Assembly (NCBI RefSeq): GCF_025755255.1 | Contig: NZ_JALIEB010000012.1 | Span: 1 to 64,000 of the forward strand | Source of the DNA: Roseobacter sinensis | Lineage (GTDB): Bacteria > Pseudomonadota > Alphaproteobacteria > Rhodobacterales > Rhodobacteraceae | Reading direction: 5' to 3' | Length of the DNA stretch: 64,000 bases | Part shown: positions 25,714 to 34,149 of the stretch, in pieces | Layout: the number at the start of each line of letters is the position of its first letter | How positions within the stretch are numbered: the stretch's first letter is position 1 | Notes under the pieces: model-generated | What the model was told of the DNA's origin: nothing | The model's input: only the letters and a program-made list of their open reading frames with translations | The model's database searches: none | Made by a program: the position numbers and the translations under genes

Positions 25714-26688
25714 ATGACATTCAAGACACTCGGCGCGATCTGCGCCTTGAGCCTGGGCCTGGCCGGGGCCGCGATGGCGGAGTATCCGGAACGGCCGATC
25801 AACATGGTGATCCCCTATGGGGCCGGCGGGGCGACGGATATTTCGGCCCGCACGATTGCCGAGCCGTTGGGCGCCGCGGTCGGCAAACCGCTGGTCATGG
25901 CGAACGTCACGGGGGCGGGCGGGGCGACCGGCTCGGTTGCGGTGCAGAACGCGAATGCGGACGGTTACACCATGCTCTTTGCACGCGTGGGCTCGCATTC
26001 AGTGAACCCGGCGATGAAGGCAACGCTGCCCTATACGCTCGAGGACTTCCGTTTTGTCACGGTCTACGAGATCAACCCGTTCGCTTGCGTGGTCTCTGCC
26101 AATTCTGATCTCGCGTCGATGGAGGACGTGCTGGCCAGGGCCCAGGCGGGTGAGTTGAGTTTCTCCTCCTCGGGGGTCGGCTCCGGGCCGCACCTTGCGG
26201 CGGCCATGGTGCTCGATGCGTTCGGGCTTGAGGATGCGGCCAATGCTGCGACACATATCCCGCAGCAGGGCGGTGGCGCTGCGGCCACGGCGGTTCTGAA
26301 CGGGACGGCGGATTTTCTCTGCACCAACAGCTCGGCCCTGGCGGGGTTTGTGGCGAACGGCCAGATGCGCGCGCTTATGGTGACCACGGCCGAGCCGGTG
26401 GCTGGCTTTGACGCGCCGACGGCAGCCTCTCTTGGGCATCCCGAGCTGGAGCAGATGGTTGGCTGGACCGGCATTGCCGGGCCGGCTGGCTTGCCCGATG
26501 ACGTTGCAGCCAAATGGGCCGAGTGGATGGAGGCCGCTGCTGCGGACGCCGATTTCGTCGAAAAGATGGAGGCGCGCGGATCGATCATTCGGGTCATGGC
26601 ACCCGAAGAGGCGAATGATTTCATCCAGACTCAATATGAGACCTTCCGCAAACTTGTTGACGATCTGGGCATGAGGATTGAAGGCTAG
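25714..26688 (+). CDS. Tripartite tricarboxylate transporter binding protein (TctC/Bug)
   Basis: A 324-residue periplasmic binding protein with a signal peptide of about 22 residues (ending AAMA-EYP). It carries the Bug-family start YPERPINMVIPYGAGGATDISART with the two substrate-carboxylate loops, and GSHSVNP/VSSSGVGSGPH-type segments. The ATG at 25714 has GGGAGGA upstream. It is the first gene of a TctC-TctB-TctA set and is followed by a stem-loop, consistent with higher expression of the binding protein. Known ligands of the family are citrate, tartrate, glutamate and other carboxylates; the dehydratase nearby favours a C4 dicarboxylate. Confidence 0.9.
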   Translation: MTFKTLGAICALSLGLAGAAMAEYPERPINMVIPYGAGGATDISARTIAEPLGAAVGKPLVMANVTGAGGATGSVAVQNANADGYTMLFARVGSHSVNPAMKATLPYTLEDFRFVTVYEINPFACVVSANSDLASMEDVLARAQAGELSFSSSGVGSGPHLAAAMVLDAFGLEDAANAATHIPQQGGGAAATAVLNGTADFLCTNSSALAGFVANGQMRALMVTTAEPVAGFDAPTAASLGHPELEQMVGWTGIAGPAGLPDDVAAKWAEWMEAAAADADFVEKMEARGSIIRVMAPEEANDFIQTQYETFRKLVDDLGMRIEG

Positions 26689-26717
26689 GTCTATCGCCTT
26701 GAAATCCGGACAGAGGT

Positions 26718-26747
26718 CGCCGGGCGATGCAAGCGCCCGGCGTTTTT
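26718..26747 (+). terminator. Attenuating terminator between tctC and tctB
   Basis: A perfect 9-bp GC stem (CGCCGGGCG with CGCCCGGCG), 7-nt loop, then T5. It lies about 30 bp after the tctC-like stop. Because tctB and tctA follow without another promoter that I can see, it probably acts as a partial terminator that sets the binding protein to permease ratio. Confidence 0.75.
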
Positions 26748-26775
26748 GGTCGGGCGCCACGGGGGAGGAGAGCGG

Positions 26776-27267
26776 ATGACAGAGCGACAGGTGCAGATGC
26801 GTCTTGGGATCGGCGCGCTTTTGGCTGCGCTCTTTCTTGGGCTTTACGCCATTCCCGCATGGGTGTCTTCGCCGAGTAATGTGGGCAACGTTGTCCTGTC
26901 GCCGTTGTTCTGGCCCTATGCGCTGGCGGGGTTGACGGGTCTGACGGGCTTCGGGCTGATCTTTTCCGGTTTTCGGTCGGACCGGGACGGCGCACCCCTG
27001 GGTGAGCCGGACGGGGAGGCCGGTGCGGCATGGGTCCGCTTGGCTGCCATGGCAGTGATCATGGGGCTGACGATGCTGCTGCTGCCGCGCCTTGGAATGG
27101 TCCTCACCTCGATGCTGGTGTTCGTATCGACGGCGTTCCTCGTGCGCACGCGGCACCGGATCACTGCGGTGGTCTGCGCGGTATTGGTGCCACTGGTGCT
27201 CTATGCCTTCTTTGCCCATGTGGCCGGGGTCGCGATCCCGCAGGGCGATGTTCTGAGGCTGCCGTGA
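26776..27267 (+). CDS. Tripartite tricarboxylate transporter small permease (TctB)
   Basis: A 163-residue membrane protein with four hydrophobic segments, the TctB pattern, including the P-rich SPLFWPYALAG loop. The ATG at 26776 has GGGGGAGGAG upstream. It overlaps the large permease gene by 4 bp. Confidence 0.85.
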   Translation: MTERQVQMRLGIGALLAALFLGLYAIPAWVSSPSNVGNVVLSPLFWPYALAGLTGLTGFGLIFSGFRSDRDGAPLGEPDGEAGAAWVRLAAMAVIMGLTMLLLPRLGMVLTSMLVFVSTAFLVRTRHRITAVVCAVLVPLVLYAFFAHVAGVAIPQGDVLRLP

Positions 27268-28778
27268 GCTTTGTCGACAGCATCGCCGCCGGGCTCAGCC
27301 TGGTGGGCAACATCGAAGCCTTTCTGGCGCTGTTTCTGGGCGTGGCCATCGGGGTGATCGGCGGGGCGATCCCGGGCATGTCGGCGACCATGGCCGTGGC
27401 GCTGACGCTGCCGTTCACCTTCGCGATGCAGCCGATCACCGGCATCCTGCTGCTTTTGGGCGTCTACAAGGGCGGCATCTTCGGCGGGGCGATCCCGGCG
27501 ATCCTGATCAAGACGCCCGGAACGCCCGCATCCTCTGCCACCATCCTCGACGGCTACCCGATGGCCGAGAAGGGCGAAGCGGGCCGCGCGCTCGGCATGG
27601 CGCTCTGGGCCTCCTGCACGGCGGATGTGATCTCGAACCTCTCGCTCATTCTCTTCGCCGGGTGGCTTGCCTCCTTCGCGCTGAGCTTCGGGCCGCCGGA
27701 GTTCTTCACCCTGATCCTCTTCTCCCTGACCATCATCGCGGGTGTCTCGGGCGAGAGCCTGCTGCGCGGCGCGCTCTCGGCGCTGCTGGGTCTGTTGTTG
27801 GCGACCATCGGGCTCGACCTGGTCTACGGGACCAACCGTTTCACCTTTGGCGATCCGAACATGATGGGCGGGCTGAACTTCATCGCCGTGCTCATCGGGC
27901 TCTTCGCGATCCCCGAAATCCTCGCCATGGTCTGGCACCCGACCGCCCATGTGGGCAAGGCGCGTCGCCTTGGCAAGAACTGGGTGAGTTTCGCCGAGTA
28001 TCGCCGCAGCTTCAAATCCATCGTGCGGGGCAGCTTCATCGGTGTGTTTCTGGGCTCGATCCCCGGCATCGGCGCCGCACCGTCGGCCTTCCTGAGCTAT
28101 TCCGAAGCGCGCAGGACGTCCAAGAACCGCGAGAATTTCGGGAAGGGCGAGATTGAGGGCGTGGCTGCGTCCGAGGCGGGCAACAACGGTGTGGCGGGGG
28201 CCACGCTGATCCCGCTTCTGGCGCTTGGCGTGCCGGGGGATGTGATCACCGCCATCATCATCGGCGCCTTCATGATCCATGGGCTGCAGCCCGGCCCGAT
28301 GATGTTCATCCTGAACGTGGATATCATCTACGGCCTCTTTATCGGGCTGATCGTGAGCTCGGTCTTCCTGTTCGTGATCGGATCGGTGGCGATCCGAGGC
28401 TTCAAATATGTGGCCGATGTACCCAAGCGGATCCTGATCCCCGCGGTGCTGGTGCTCTGCATCTACGGGGTCTTCGCGGTCAACAACAACATCTTCGACG
28501 TGGGCGTGATGTTCGTGATGGGCTGGGTCGGGTTTCTGATGATGCGTTTTCACATCCCCGCGGCGCCCTTCCTGATCGCCTTCATCCTCGGCCCCTTGCT
28601 GGAGGACAACTTCCGCCAGTCCATGCTCATGTCGGGCAGCGATCCTTCGATCCTGGTGCGGGGGCCGATTACCTGGTTCTTCTGGGCGATGACCTTTGTG
28701 ACCATCATCGCCATTGTCCGCGCGGGCGTGCGCGCTGTCAGAACCGGCCCCGCATTCGGCCAAAAGCCCGAAGGGTGA
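27264..28778 (+). CDS. Tripartite tricarboxylate transporter large permease (TctA)
   Basis: A 504-residue inner-membrane protein with about 11-12 hydrophobic segments. TctA signatures: GVIGGAIPGMSATMAVALTLPFTF near the N-terminus, YKGGIFGGAIPAILIKTPGTPAS, and GSIPGIGAAPSAFLSYSEARR with EAGNNGVAGATLIPLLALGVPGD. The start is the GTG at 27264, which overlaps the tctB stop (GTGA). It completes the TTT transporter, which uses the proton or sodium gradient. Confidence 0.9.
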   Translation: MSFVDSIAAGLSLVGNIEAFLALFLGVAIGVIGGAIPGMSATMAVALTLPFTFAMQPITGILLLLGVYKGGIFGGAIPAILIKTPGTPASSATILDGYPMAEKGEAGRALGMALWASCTADVISNLSLILFAGWLASFALSFGPPEFFTLILFSLTIIAGVSGESLLRGALSALLGLLLATIGLDLVYGTNRFTFGDPNMMGGLNFIAVLIGLFAIPEILAMVWHPTAHVGKARRLGKNWVSFAEYRRSFKSIVRGSFIGVFLGSIPGIGAAPSAFLSYSEARRTSKNRENFGKGEIEGVAASEAGNNGVAGATLIPLLALGVPGDVITAIIIGAFMIHGLQPGPMMFILNVDIIYGLFIGLIVSSVFLFVIGSVAIRGFKYVADVPKRILIPAVLVLCIYGVFAVNNNIFDVGVMFVMGWVGFLMMRFHIPAAPFLIAFILGPLLEDNFRQSMLMSGSDPSILVRGPITWFFWAMTFVTIIAIVRAGVRAVRTGPAFGQKPEG

Positions 28779-28923
28779 GCTTCGGCTGCCGGTGGCGCGC
28801 AGAAACCACATCGGCCGCAATTCGCCGACCCTCGGCGGCAAAATCTGAAATTGTGATTTGGTCCTGAGTGCGAAATGCGTGCACGTTTCGGAGAGACGCC
28901 AAGATGACCGGAGCGCCAGGGAC

Positions 28924-29301
28924 ATGAACCAAGCCGAAGCCATCCTCATGGGCCTGCGCATCTGGGGCAGCATCGGCGCGGTGGTTGCCGCGATTTTCCT
29001 GACCATCGGCATGGACCGGATCGATGAAGACGCGCGCGAGGCCTACATTTTTCGACCGCTGCTCATTCCTGGGGTCCTGGTGATCTGGCCGCTGGTGCTC
29101 TGGCGCTGGTACCTCTACGAGGGCGGCCGTGACCAGTGGGCGCGCCGATATGACCCGCCCCGCCGCGCCCATTTCGCGGTGGGTTGGCTTTTGCCCATCG
29201 GGATCTGTCTGATCATCCTTGCGGGTCTGAGCCAGCGTCAGACCTGGCCGGCCGATCTCGCGCCGGTCCAGCTCTCTGCCCCGGCGGAGGTGAGCCAATG
29301 A
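28924..29301 (+). CDS. Small membrane protein of the Rieske-ThDP cluster
   Basis: A 125-residue protein with three hydrophobic segments (about residues 8-27, 45-60 and 85-103) and a charged cytoplasmic loop. I recognise no family. The ATG at 28924 follows a GGAG-poor leader (CCAGGGAC). It is the first of five overlapping genes and overlaps the next by 4 bp. A structural role in a membrane redox complex is an inference from its position only. Confidence 0.75.
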   Translation: MNQAEAILMGLRIWGSIGAVVAAIFLTIGMDRIDEDAREAYIFRPLLIPGVLVIWPLVLWRWYLYEGGRDQWARRYDPPRRAHFAVGWLLPIGICLIILAGLSQRQTWPADLAPVQLSAPAEVSQ

Positions 29302-30356
29302 GCGTCAAGTACATCCCCGTGCAGTGGAATGCGAACAAGTACATCTACGATGCGGTGATGCTGCTGGGGGTGGGGTTGTTTCTCTACGTGTTCCTCTACG
29401 CGGCTCCCGGAATTCTCAGTCACGAGCGCCCGATCAACAGCCAAGTTCACACTGCGCGCGCCTTCGGGGCCTGCGCCTTCGTCATGCTCACGGTGATCCT
29501 CTGCATCGGACCTCTGGCGCGGCTCGATCCGCGGTTTCTGCCGCTCTTGTACAACCGCCGGCACTTCGGTGTGATGACCGCCTTCGTGGCGATCACCCAC
29601 GCGGGCTACATCGTGGATTGGTACTTTGCCTTCTCGGCTTCCAACAAGTACGAAGCCCTGCTTTTTGCAAACACGAGTTACGGCCAGCTCGCAGGCTTTC
29701 CGTTCGAGGCTTTCGGCATCTTCGCGCTCTTCACGCTGATCCTGCTGGCGGCGACGAGCCATGACTTCTGGATGAAATTCCTCAGCCCGCCGGTCTGGAA
29801 GCGCATCCACTACCTGATCTATCCCGCCTATCTTGCGGTGGTGGCGCATGTCTCTTTCGGCATCCTGCAGGACCAGCAGAACCACGCCTTCACGGCGATC
29901 TTCATTGGCGGTGCGGCGGCGGTGGGGGCCCTGCATCTGCTTGCGGCCCTGAAAGACCGCCGGACGGACGCGGCGCTCAAGGCCGACGCCGCCGACTGGG
30001 TACCTGTCTGCGATGTCTCCGAGATGAAGGACGGGTTTGCCAAGATCAAGCTCTTGGCCAATGGCGAGCGGGTTGCGGTCTATCTCAATGAAGGCAAGCT
30101 GAGCGCGATCTCCAATGCCTGCGCGCATCAGAACGGGCCGCTGGGCGAGGGGCGCATCATCGACTGTCTGGTGACCTGTCCCTGGCACGGGTTTCAGTAC
30201 GACGTGACCAACGGGCGCTCGCCTGCCCCCTTCACCGAAAAGATCCCGACCTACAATCTGAAGCTCAAGGGCACCGCTGTACTGGTCCATCCACAGGCCA
30301 ATGTGCCCGGTACCTATGTTGAACCGGTGCCTGTGCCGCAGGGAGGTCCGTCATGA
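29298..30356 (+). CDS. Ferric-reductase-like membrane protein with C-terminal Rieske domain
   Basis: A 352-residue protein. Residues 1 to about 220 hold about six hydrophobic segments with His at 51, 101, 155, 171 and 184, resembling the ferric reductase/MsrQ-type di-heme membrane domain. Residues from about 233 to 335 form a Rieske ferredoxin-like domain with ligands C275/H277 (CAHQNGPLG) and C294/H297 (CPWHGFQYD). A heme-bearing membrane segment joined to a Rieske domain suggests electron passage between a soluble partner and quinone or another membrane carrier. It overlaps both neighbours by 4 bp (ATGA), so it should be made together with the Rieske-ThDP enzyme. Confidence 0.85.
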   Translation: MSVKYIPVQWNANKYIYDAVMLLGVGLFLYVFLYAAPGILSHERPINSQVHTARAFGACAFVMLTVILCIGPLARLDPRFLPLLYNRRHFGVMTAFVAITHAGYIVDWYFAFSASNKYEALLFANTSYGQLAGFPFEAFGIFALFTLILLAATSHDFWMKFLSPPVWKRIHYLIYPAYLAVVAHVSFGILQDQQNHAFTAIFIGGAAAVGALHLLAALKDRRTDAALKADAADWVPVCDVSEMKDGFAKIKLLANGERVAVYLNEGKLSAISNACAHQNGPLGEGRIIDCLVTCPWHGFQYDVTNGRSPAPFTEKIPTYNLKLKGTAVLVHPQANVPGTYVEPVPVPQGGPS

Positions 30357-31111
30357 GCGAGAAGGACAGCTTCTTCGTTGGCTATCTGCCCGCCCCGAAG
30401 GCGCTGCGGGGGCTGTTGCTGGCGGTCTGCGTCCTGTTCGTCTCGGGACTTGCAGGGTTCGGATTGGCGCTTGGCGTCGCCCAGGACGATCCGGGGGATG
30501 GCGCCTTTCGCTTCGACTACGGGCGCCAGACCGTGACGGGGGTGGTCGAACTCACACCCTATCCGCTTCTGCGGGTGACCGAAGGCAATGAGCAGATCCC
30601 GGCGGGGCACACGCTGATGCTCGCAGGCGGCGGCAAGACCAACGTGGAGGATCGCGCGATCCCGCTGGAGGGGCAGCTCGCACAGGTTTCCGGTGTGATG
30701 TTGCAGCGGGGCGCGCTCGACATGTTGCAACTGCGCGGCGGTACCAATGGGATACAGGCAGCGGAAGGCGCAGCGCCCGAGATGGAGACGATCCCCCTTG
30801 GCCGCTGGAAGCTCGCCGGTGAGATCTGCGACGGCAAATGCCTCGCAGGTGCGATGCGCCCGGGGCGCGGGCTGGCGCACAAGGCCTGCGCCAACCTCTG
30901 CCTGCTGGGCAAGGTGCCGCCTGTCTTTGTCTCGACCCAGCCGGTGGACGGCTCGGAGTATCTGCTTGTCACCGGGCCGGATGGCGGGCATCTGCCCGAG
31001 ATCGCATACCACTACGTGGCGCAATATGTGTCGCTCGAAGGTGAGGTCGAGCGGCGGGGCGACCTGCTGGTGCTGCGCATGGACCCTGACACGCTGGAGG
31101 TCTTGCCGTGA
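30353..31111 (+). CDS. Membrane-anchored protein with C-x3-C...H-x2-C-x3-C signature
   Basis: A 252-residue protein with one N-terminal membrane segment (about residues 18-42) and a mostly soluble, probably periplasmic remainder. A conserved-looking patch holds C159, C163, H176, C179 and C183 (EICDGKCLAGAMRPG and LAHKACANLCLLGKVPP), which could bind a metal or cofactor. I cannot name the family with certainty. It overlaps the genes on either side by 4 bp. In the cluster it could be an electron carrier, a metallochaperone or an assembly factor. Confidence 0.75.
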   Translation: MSEKDSFFVGYLPAPKALRGLLLAVCVLFVSGLAGFGLALGVAQDDPGDGAFRFDYGRQTVTGVVELTPYPLLRVTEGNEQIPAGHTLMLAGGGKTNVEDRAIPLEGQLAQVSGVMLQRGALDMLQLRGGTNGIQAAEGAAPEMETIPLGRWKLAGEICDGKCLAGAMRPGRGLAHKACANLCLLGKVPPVFVSTQPVDGSEYLLVTGPDGGHLPEIAYHYVAQYVSLEGEVERRGDLLVLRMDPDTLEVLP

Positions 31112-31392
31112 TCCGCCGCATTCTGATGCTTGGTCTCGTTGCAGTGCTCGCCACGGCTTTCTTCTACCTCTCCCGCTTTTGGTATCTCTCGCTCTGGGAC
31201 AGGCCGGGGTTGTTGGGGTGGGAGGCCTTGCGCCCGCAGGGTGGCTTGGTCGGCCAATGGCTGCGCGGGACGAATGCGGCGCCGTTCGAATTGCTGATCT
31301 GGGCGCTGGGGTGTTTCGGGGTTCTGAGCCTCGTCCAGAAACTCTATGATGTGCTGAGCAAGCCACCCGAGACCGGAGAGCCACATGAGTGA
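31108..31392 (+). CDS. Small two-helix membrane protein of the Rieske-ThDP cluster
   Basis: A 94-residue protein with an N-terminal and a C-terminal hydrophobic segment (about residues 5-30 and 59-80) separated by a short polar part with conserved-looking Trp/Gly/Pro. It starts at a GTG that overlaps the previous stop (GTGA) and runs 8 bp into the ThDP enzyme gene. No family recognised. It is probably a subunit or anchor of the same membrane assembly. Confidence 0.7.
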   Translation: MIRRILMLGLVAVLATAFFYLSRFWYLSLWDRPGLLGWEALRPQGGLVGQWLRGTNAAPFELLIWALGCFGVLSLVQKLYDVLSKPPETGEPHE

Positions 31393-33364
31393 CGCATCCC
31401 TCGACTGGATCCGTGTCGGGCACACCGACGATCTGCCTGAGGGCCGGGTCAAGACGGTCACCGCGCGCACCACCTCGATCTGCCTGGTGCATTTCGATGG
31501 GCAATGGGCGGCCATGAACAACCACTGCCCGCATCAGCGCGGCCCGCTGGGCGAAGGCTCGATCGAAAAGGGCATCGATGACAAATGCTGGATCCGCTGC
31601 CCGTGGCACGGCTGGGATTTCGACCCGCTGACCGGCAAACCGCCCGGCGGGCATGAAGACACCGGGCAGCAGATGTATCCCGTGGACATCCGCGACAGCG
31701 AAATCTTCGTCGGGATCGCGCCCGAGCCGCCGCATGAGCGCACGGTCACGGATGTCATGGTCGAGACGCTGACCAACTGGGGGGTGCAATCCGTCTTCGG
31801 GATGGTGGGGCATTCGAACCTCGGGCTTTCCGACGCGATCCGGCGGGCCGTTGTGGATGGCCGGATGTCGTATTTCGGCATCCGACATGAAGGTGCCGCG
31901 GCCTTCGCCGCATCGGCCTACGGTAAGCTCACCGGCACACCCGCGGTGTGCCTGACCATTGCAGGGCCGGGGGCCACCAACTTGCTCACCGGGCTCTGGG
32001 ACGCGAAGGTGGACCGCGCGCCGGTGCTGGCAATGACGGGCCAAGTGCAGACCCAGGTGATGGGGCCGGGGGCCTTCCAGGACATCGACCTTCTGTCGGC
32101 GTTTGAGGCGGTGACCCGCTTTTCACAGCCCGTTCTCGACAGCTCCAACCACGCAGAGCTGGCCTCGCTGGCCTGCAAGACGGCGATTGTCGAGCAGAAC
32201 GTGGCGCATCTGATCTTCCCCGACGATGTACAGACGAACCCCTCGGACAAACCCGCAAGCGGCCCCGAGGGGCGTATTTCCGCCGCCCCGGTCACGCCGG
32301 CGCAAAGCGAGATCGAGAGGGTGGCCGAGATGCTGCGGGCAGCCAAACGCCCGATCATCGTTGTGGGTCATGGCGCGTACCCTGTTCGCGGCCAGATCGC
32401 TGCGCTCGCCAAAGCCCTCGGCGCGCCGGTGCTGACGACCTTCAAGGCCAAGGGGCTGGTGCCGGACGATCATACCTGTGCCGCGGGCGTGCTGGGGCGC
32501 TCGGGCACGCCGATCGCAAGTTGGTTCATGAACGAGGCGGACCTGATCCTGGCCCTCGGGACAAGCTTTTCGAACCACACCGGGATCGAGCGCAGCAAGA
32601 CCATCATCCAGGTCGATCACGAGCGGATGCAGCTCGGCAAGTTCCATCCCGTGGCGCTGCCGGTCTGGGGGGATGTGGGCGCCTTCTGCACAGCTCTTCG
32701 GGATGTGCCTTGCACGCATCCGGAGGCCGAGGACCAGATCACCGAACTGGCCGAGCGCTGGGCGATCTGGCGGCGTGAAAAGCAGCACCGGCTGCAGGAG
32801 GACGCGGGGCGTGGCGTCCATTCCTTCGCGATCTTCGATGTGCTGGGCCAATTGGTGCCGGAGAACACCATCTTCGCGGTGGATGTCGGCAACAACACCT
32901 ATTCCTTCGGCCGCTATCTGGAAACAAAAGGCCGCCAGCGGGTCCTGATGTCGGGCTATCTCGGCTCCATCGGCTTTGGCCTGCCCGCCGCCATGGGCGC
33001 CTGGGCCGCCACGCAGGACAAGGACGATCTGAAGGGCTGCAAGGTGGTGTCGATCTCCGGCGATGGCGGCTTTGGGCAGTACCCGATGGAGTTCACCACG
33101 GCGGTGAAGTACGGCATGGATCTCACCCATATCCTGCTGCACAACGGCGAGCTGGGGAAGATCTCGAAAGAGCAGCGTTCGGGCGAGTGGCCGGTCTGGG
33201 AAACGGATCTGCACAACCCCGGCTTTGCCGCTTTTGCACGCCTTTGCGGCGGCTACGGCGTGAAGGTCACCGAGCCGGATGATCTGCAAGCCGCGATCCG
33301 CGATGCGCTGGCGCATAAGGGCCCCGCGCTGGTGGAGATCATGACCGACGCAGAGCTTGTCTGA
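31385..33364 (+). CDS. Rieske [2Fe-2S] domain fused to a ThDP-dependent pyruvate-oxidase-like enzyme
   Basis: A 659-residue fusion. Residues 1 to about 110 are a Rieske domain with C48/H50 (CPHQRGPLG) and C72/H75 (CPWHGWDF). Residues from about 118 to 659 have the three-domain layout of pyruvate oxidase/acetolactate synthase-type enzymes: ThDP-activating Glu169 in RHEGAAAFAASAYGKLTG, a central Rossmann-like domain, and the ThDP-Mg motif GDGGF (559-563) with N587. The expected chemistry is decarboxylation or oxidation of a 2-oxo acid or related substrate. The attached Rieske cluster suggests that electrons leave one at a time to the Rieske/heme membrane partner encoded upstream. The substrate is unknown. 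There is no frameshift at the domain junction. Confidence 0.88.
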   Translation: MSDASLDWIRVGHTDDLPEGRVKTVTARTTSICLVHFDGQWAAMNNHCPHQRGPLGEGSIEKGIDDKCWIRCPWHGWDFDPLTGKPPGGHEDTGQQMYPVDIRDSEIFVGIAPEPPHERTVTDVMVETLTNWGVQSVFGMVGHSNLGLSDAIRRAVVDGRMSYFGIRHEGAAAFAASAYGKLTGTPAVCLTIAGPGATNLLTGLWDAKVDRAPVLAMTGQVQTQVMGPGAFQDIDLLSAFEAVTRFSQPVLDSSNHAELASLACKTAIVEQNVAHLIFPDDVQTNPSDKPASGPEGRISAAPVTPAQSEIERVAEMLRAAKRPIIVVGHGAYPVRGQIAALAKALGAPVLTTFKAKGLVPDDHTCAAGVLGRSGTPIASWFMNEADLILALGTSFSNHTGIERSKTIIQVDHERMQLGKFHPVALPVWGDVGAFCTALRDVPCTHPEAEDQITELAERWAIWRREKQHRLQEDAGRGVHSFAIFDVLGQLVPENTIFAVDVGNNTYSFGRYLETKGRQRVLMSGYLGSIGFGLPAAMGAWAATQDKDDLKGCKVVSISGDGGFGQYPMEFTTAVKYGMDLTHILLHNGELGKISKEQRSGEWPVWETDLHNPGFAAFARLCGGYGVKVTEPDDLQAAIRDALAHKGPALVEIMTDAELV

Positions 33365-33444
33365 CCGGATTGCAGAGCGCGCACCCATGCCTTAGGACGG
33401 TGCAACTGAACTAAGACCGCGTGGCAGATGAACCGGCCTGAGAC

Positions 33445-34149
33445 ATGAACGATATCTACGACGGGCTGGTGTCGGCGTTCTGGCTGGTTGTGACCCTTGA
33501 TGCGGACCTGCTGGAGATTTCCCTGCGCTCGCTGCAGGTGAGCCTGAGCGCGCTGGTGATTGCGTCGGCCATTGCGCTGCCGCTTGGCACCTTCCTCGCG
33601 ATCCGGCGGTTCCGGTACCGGCGGCTGACCATTTCGGTCCTGAACGCGCTGATGGGATTGCCGCCGGTTGTGGTTGGCCTGATCGTCTATATACTTCTGT
33701 CCCGCTCGGGGCCCTTCGGTGTTCTGGGGCTGCTGTTCACCCCCACCGCAATGATCATCGCGCAGGTGATCATCATCACGCCCCTGATCGCCTCGATCAC
33801 CCATCAGGCCATGCGCGAGCTTTGGGCGGAGTACCATGATCTGCTGATCTCGCTGAACACCAGTGGCTGGCAGCGGATCAAGACGCTGATCTGGGACGGC
33901 CGGCGCAACCTGCTCACCGCCTCTCTCGCAGGGTTTGGGCGTGGGATCGGCGAGGTCGGTGCCATCATGATCGTGGGCGGCAACATCGACAACGCCACGC
34001 GTGTCCTGACCACCGCAATCGCGCTCGAGACGGGAAAGGGCGATTTCGCCCTCGCCCTGGCGCTGGGGTTTGTGCTGATCGCACTGGCCATCGGGATCAA
34101 CATCAGCATCCACTGGTTGTCGCGGACCGAACGGGAGGGCCGCTGGTGA
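33445..34149 (+). CDS. tupB: Tungstate ABC transporter permease TupB
   Basis: A 234-residue inner-membrane permease with about five hydrophobic segments and the coupling loop ending in RGIGEVGAIMIVGGNIDNATRVLTTAI, a TupB-type sequence. It precedes the ATPase gene with a 4-bp overlap. The gap from the ThDP gene is 80 bp without a visible terminator, so co-transcription with the Rieske-ThDP cluster is possible. Confidence 0.88.
   Translation: MNDIYDGLVSAFWLVVTLDADLLEISLRSLQVSLSALVIASAIALPLGTFLAIRRFRYRRLTISVLNALMGLPPVVVGLIVYILLSRSGPFGVLGLLFTPTAMIIAQVIIITPLIASITHQAMRELWAEYHDLLISLNTSGWQRIKTLIWDGRRNLLTASLAGFGRGIGEVGAIMIVGGNIDNATRVLTTAIALETGKGDFALALALGFVLIALAIGINISIHWLSRTEREGRW

Noticed and set aside
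27201-29012. 603-residue frame opposite the TctA gene
   Set aside because: Charged, repeat-poor composition mirrors the membrane protein on the plus strand; it is not supported by any motif.
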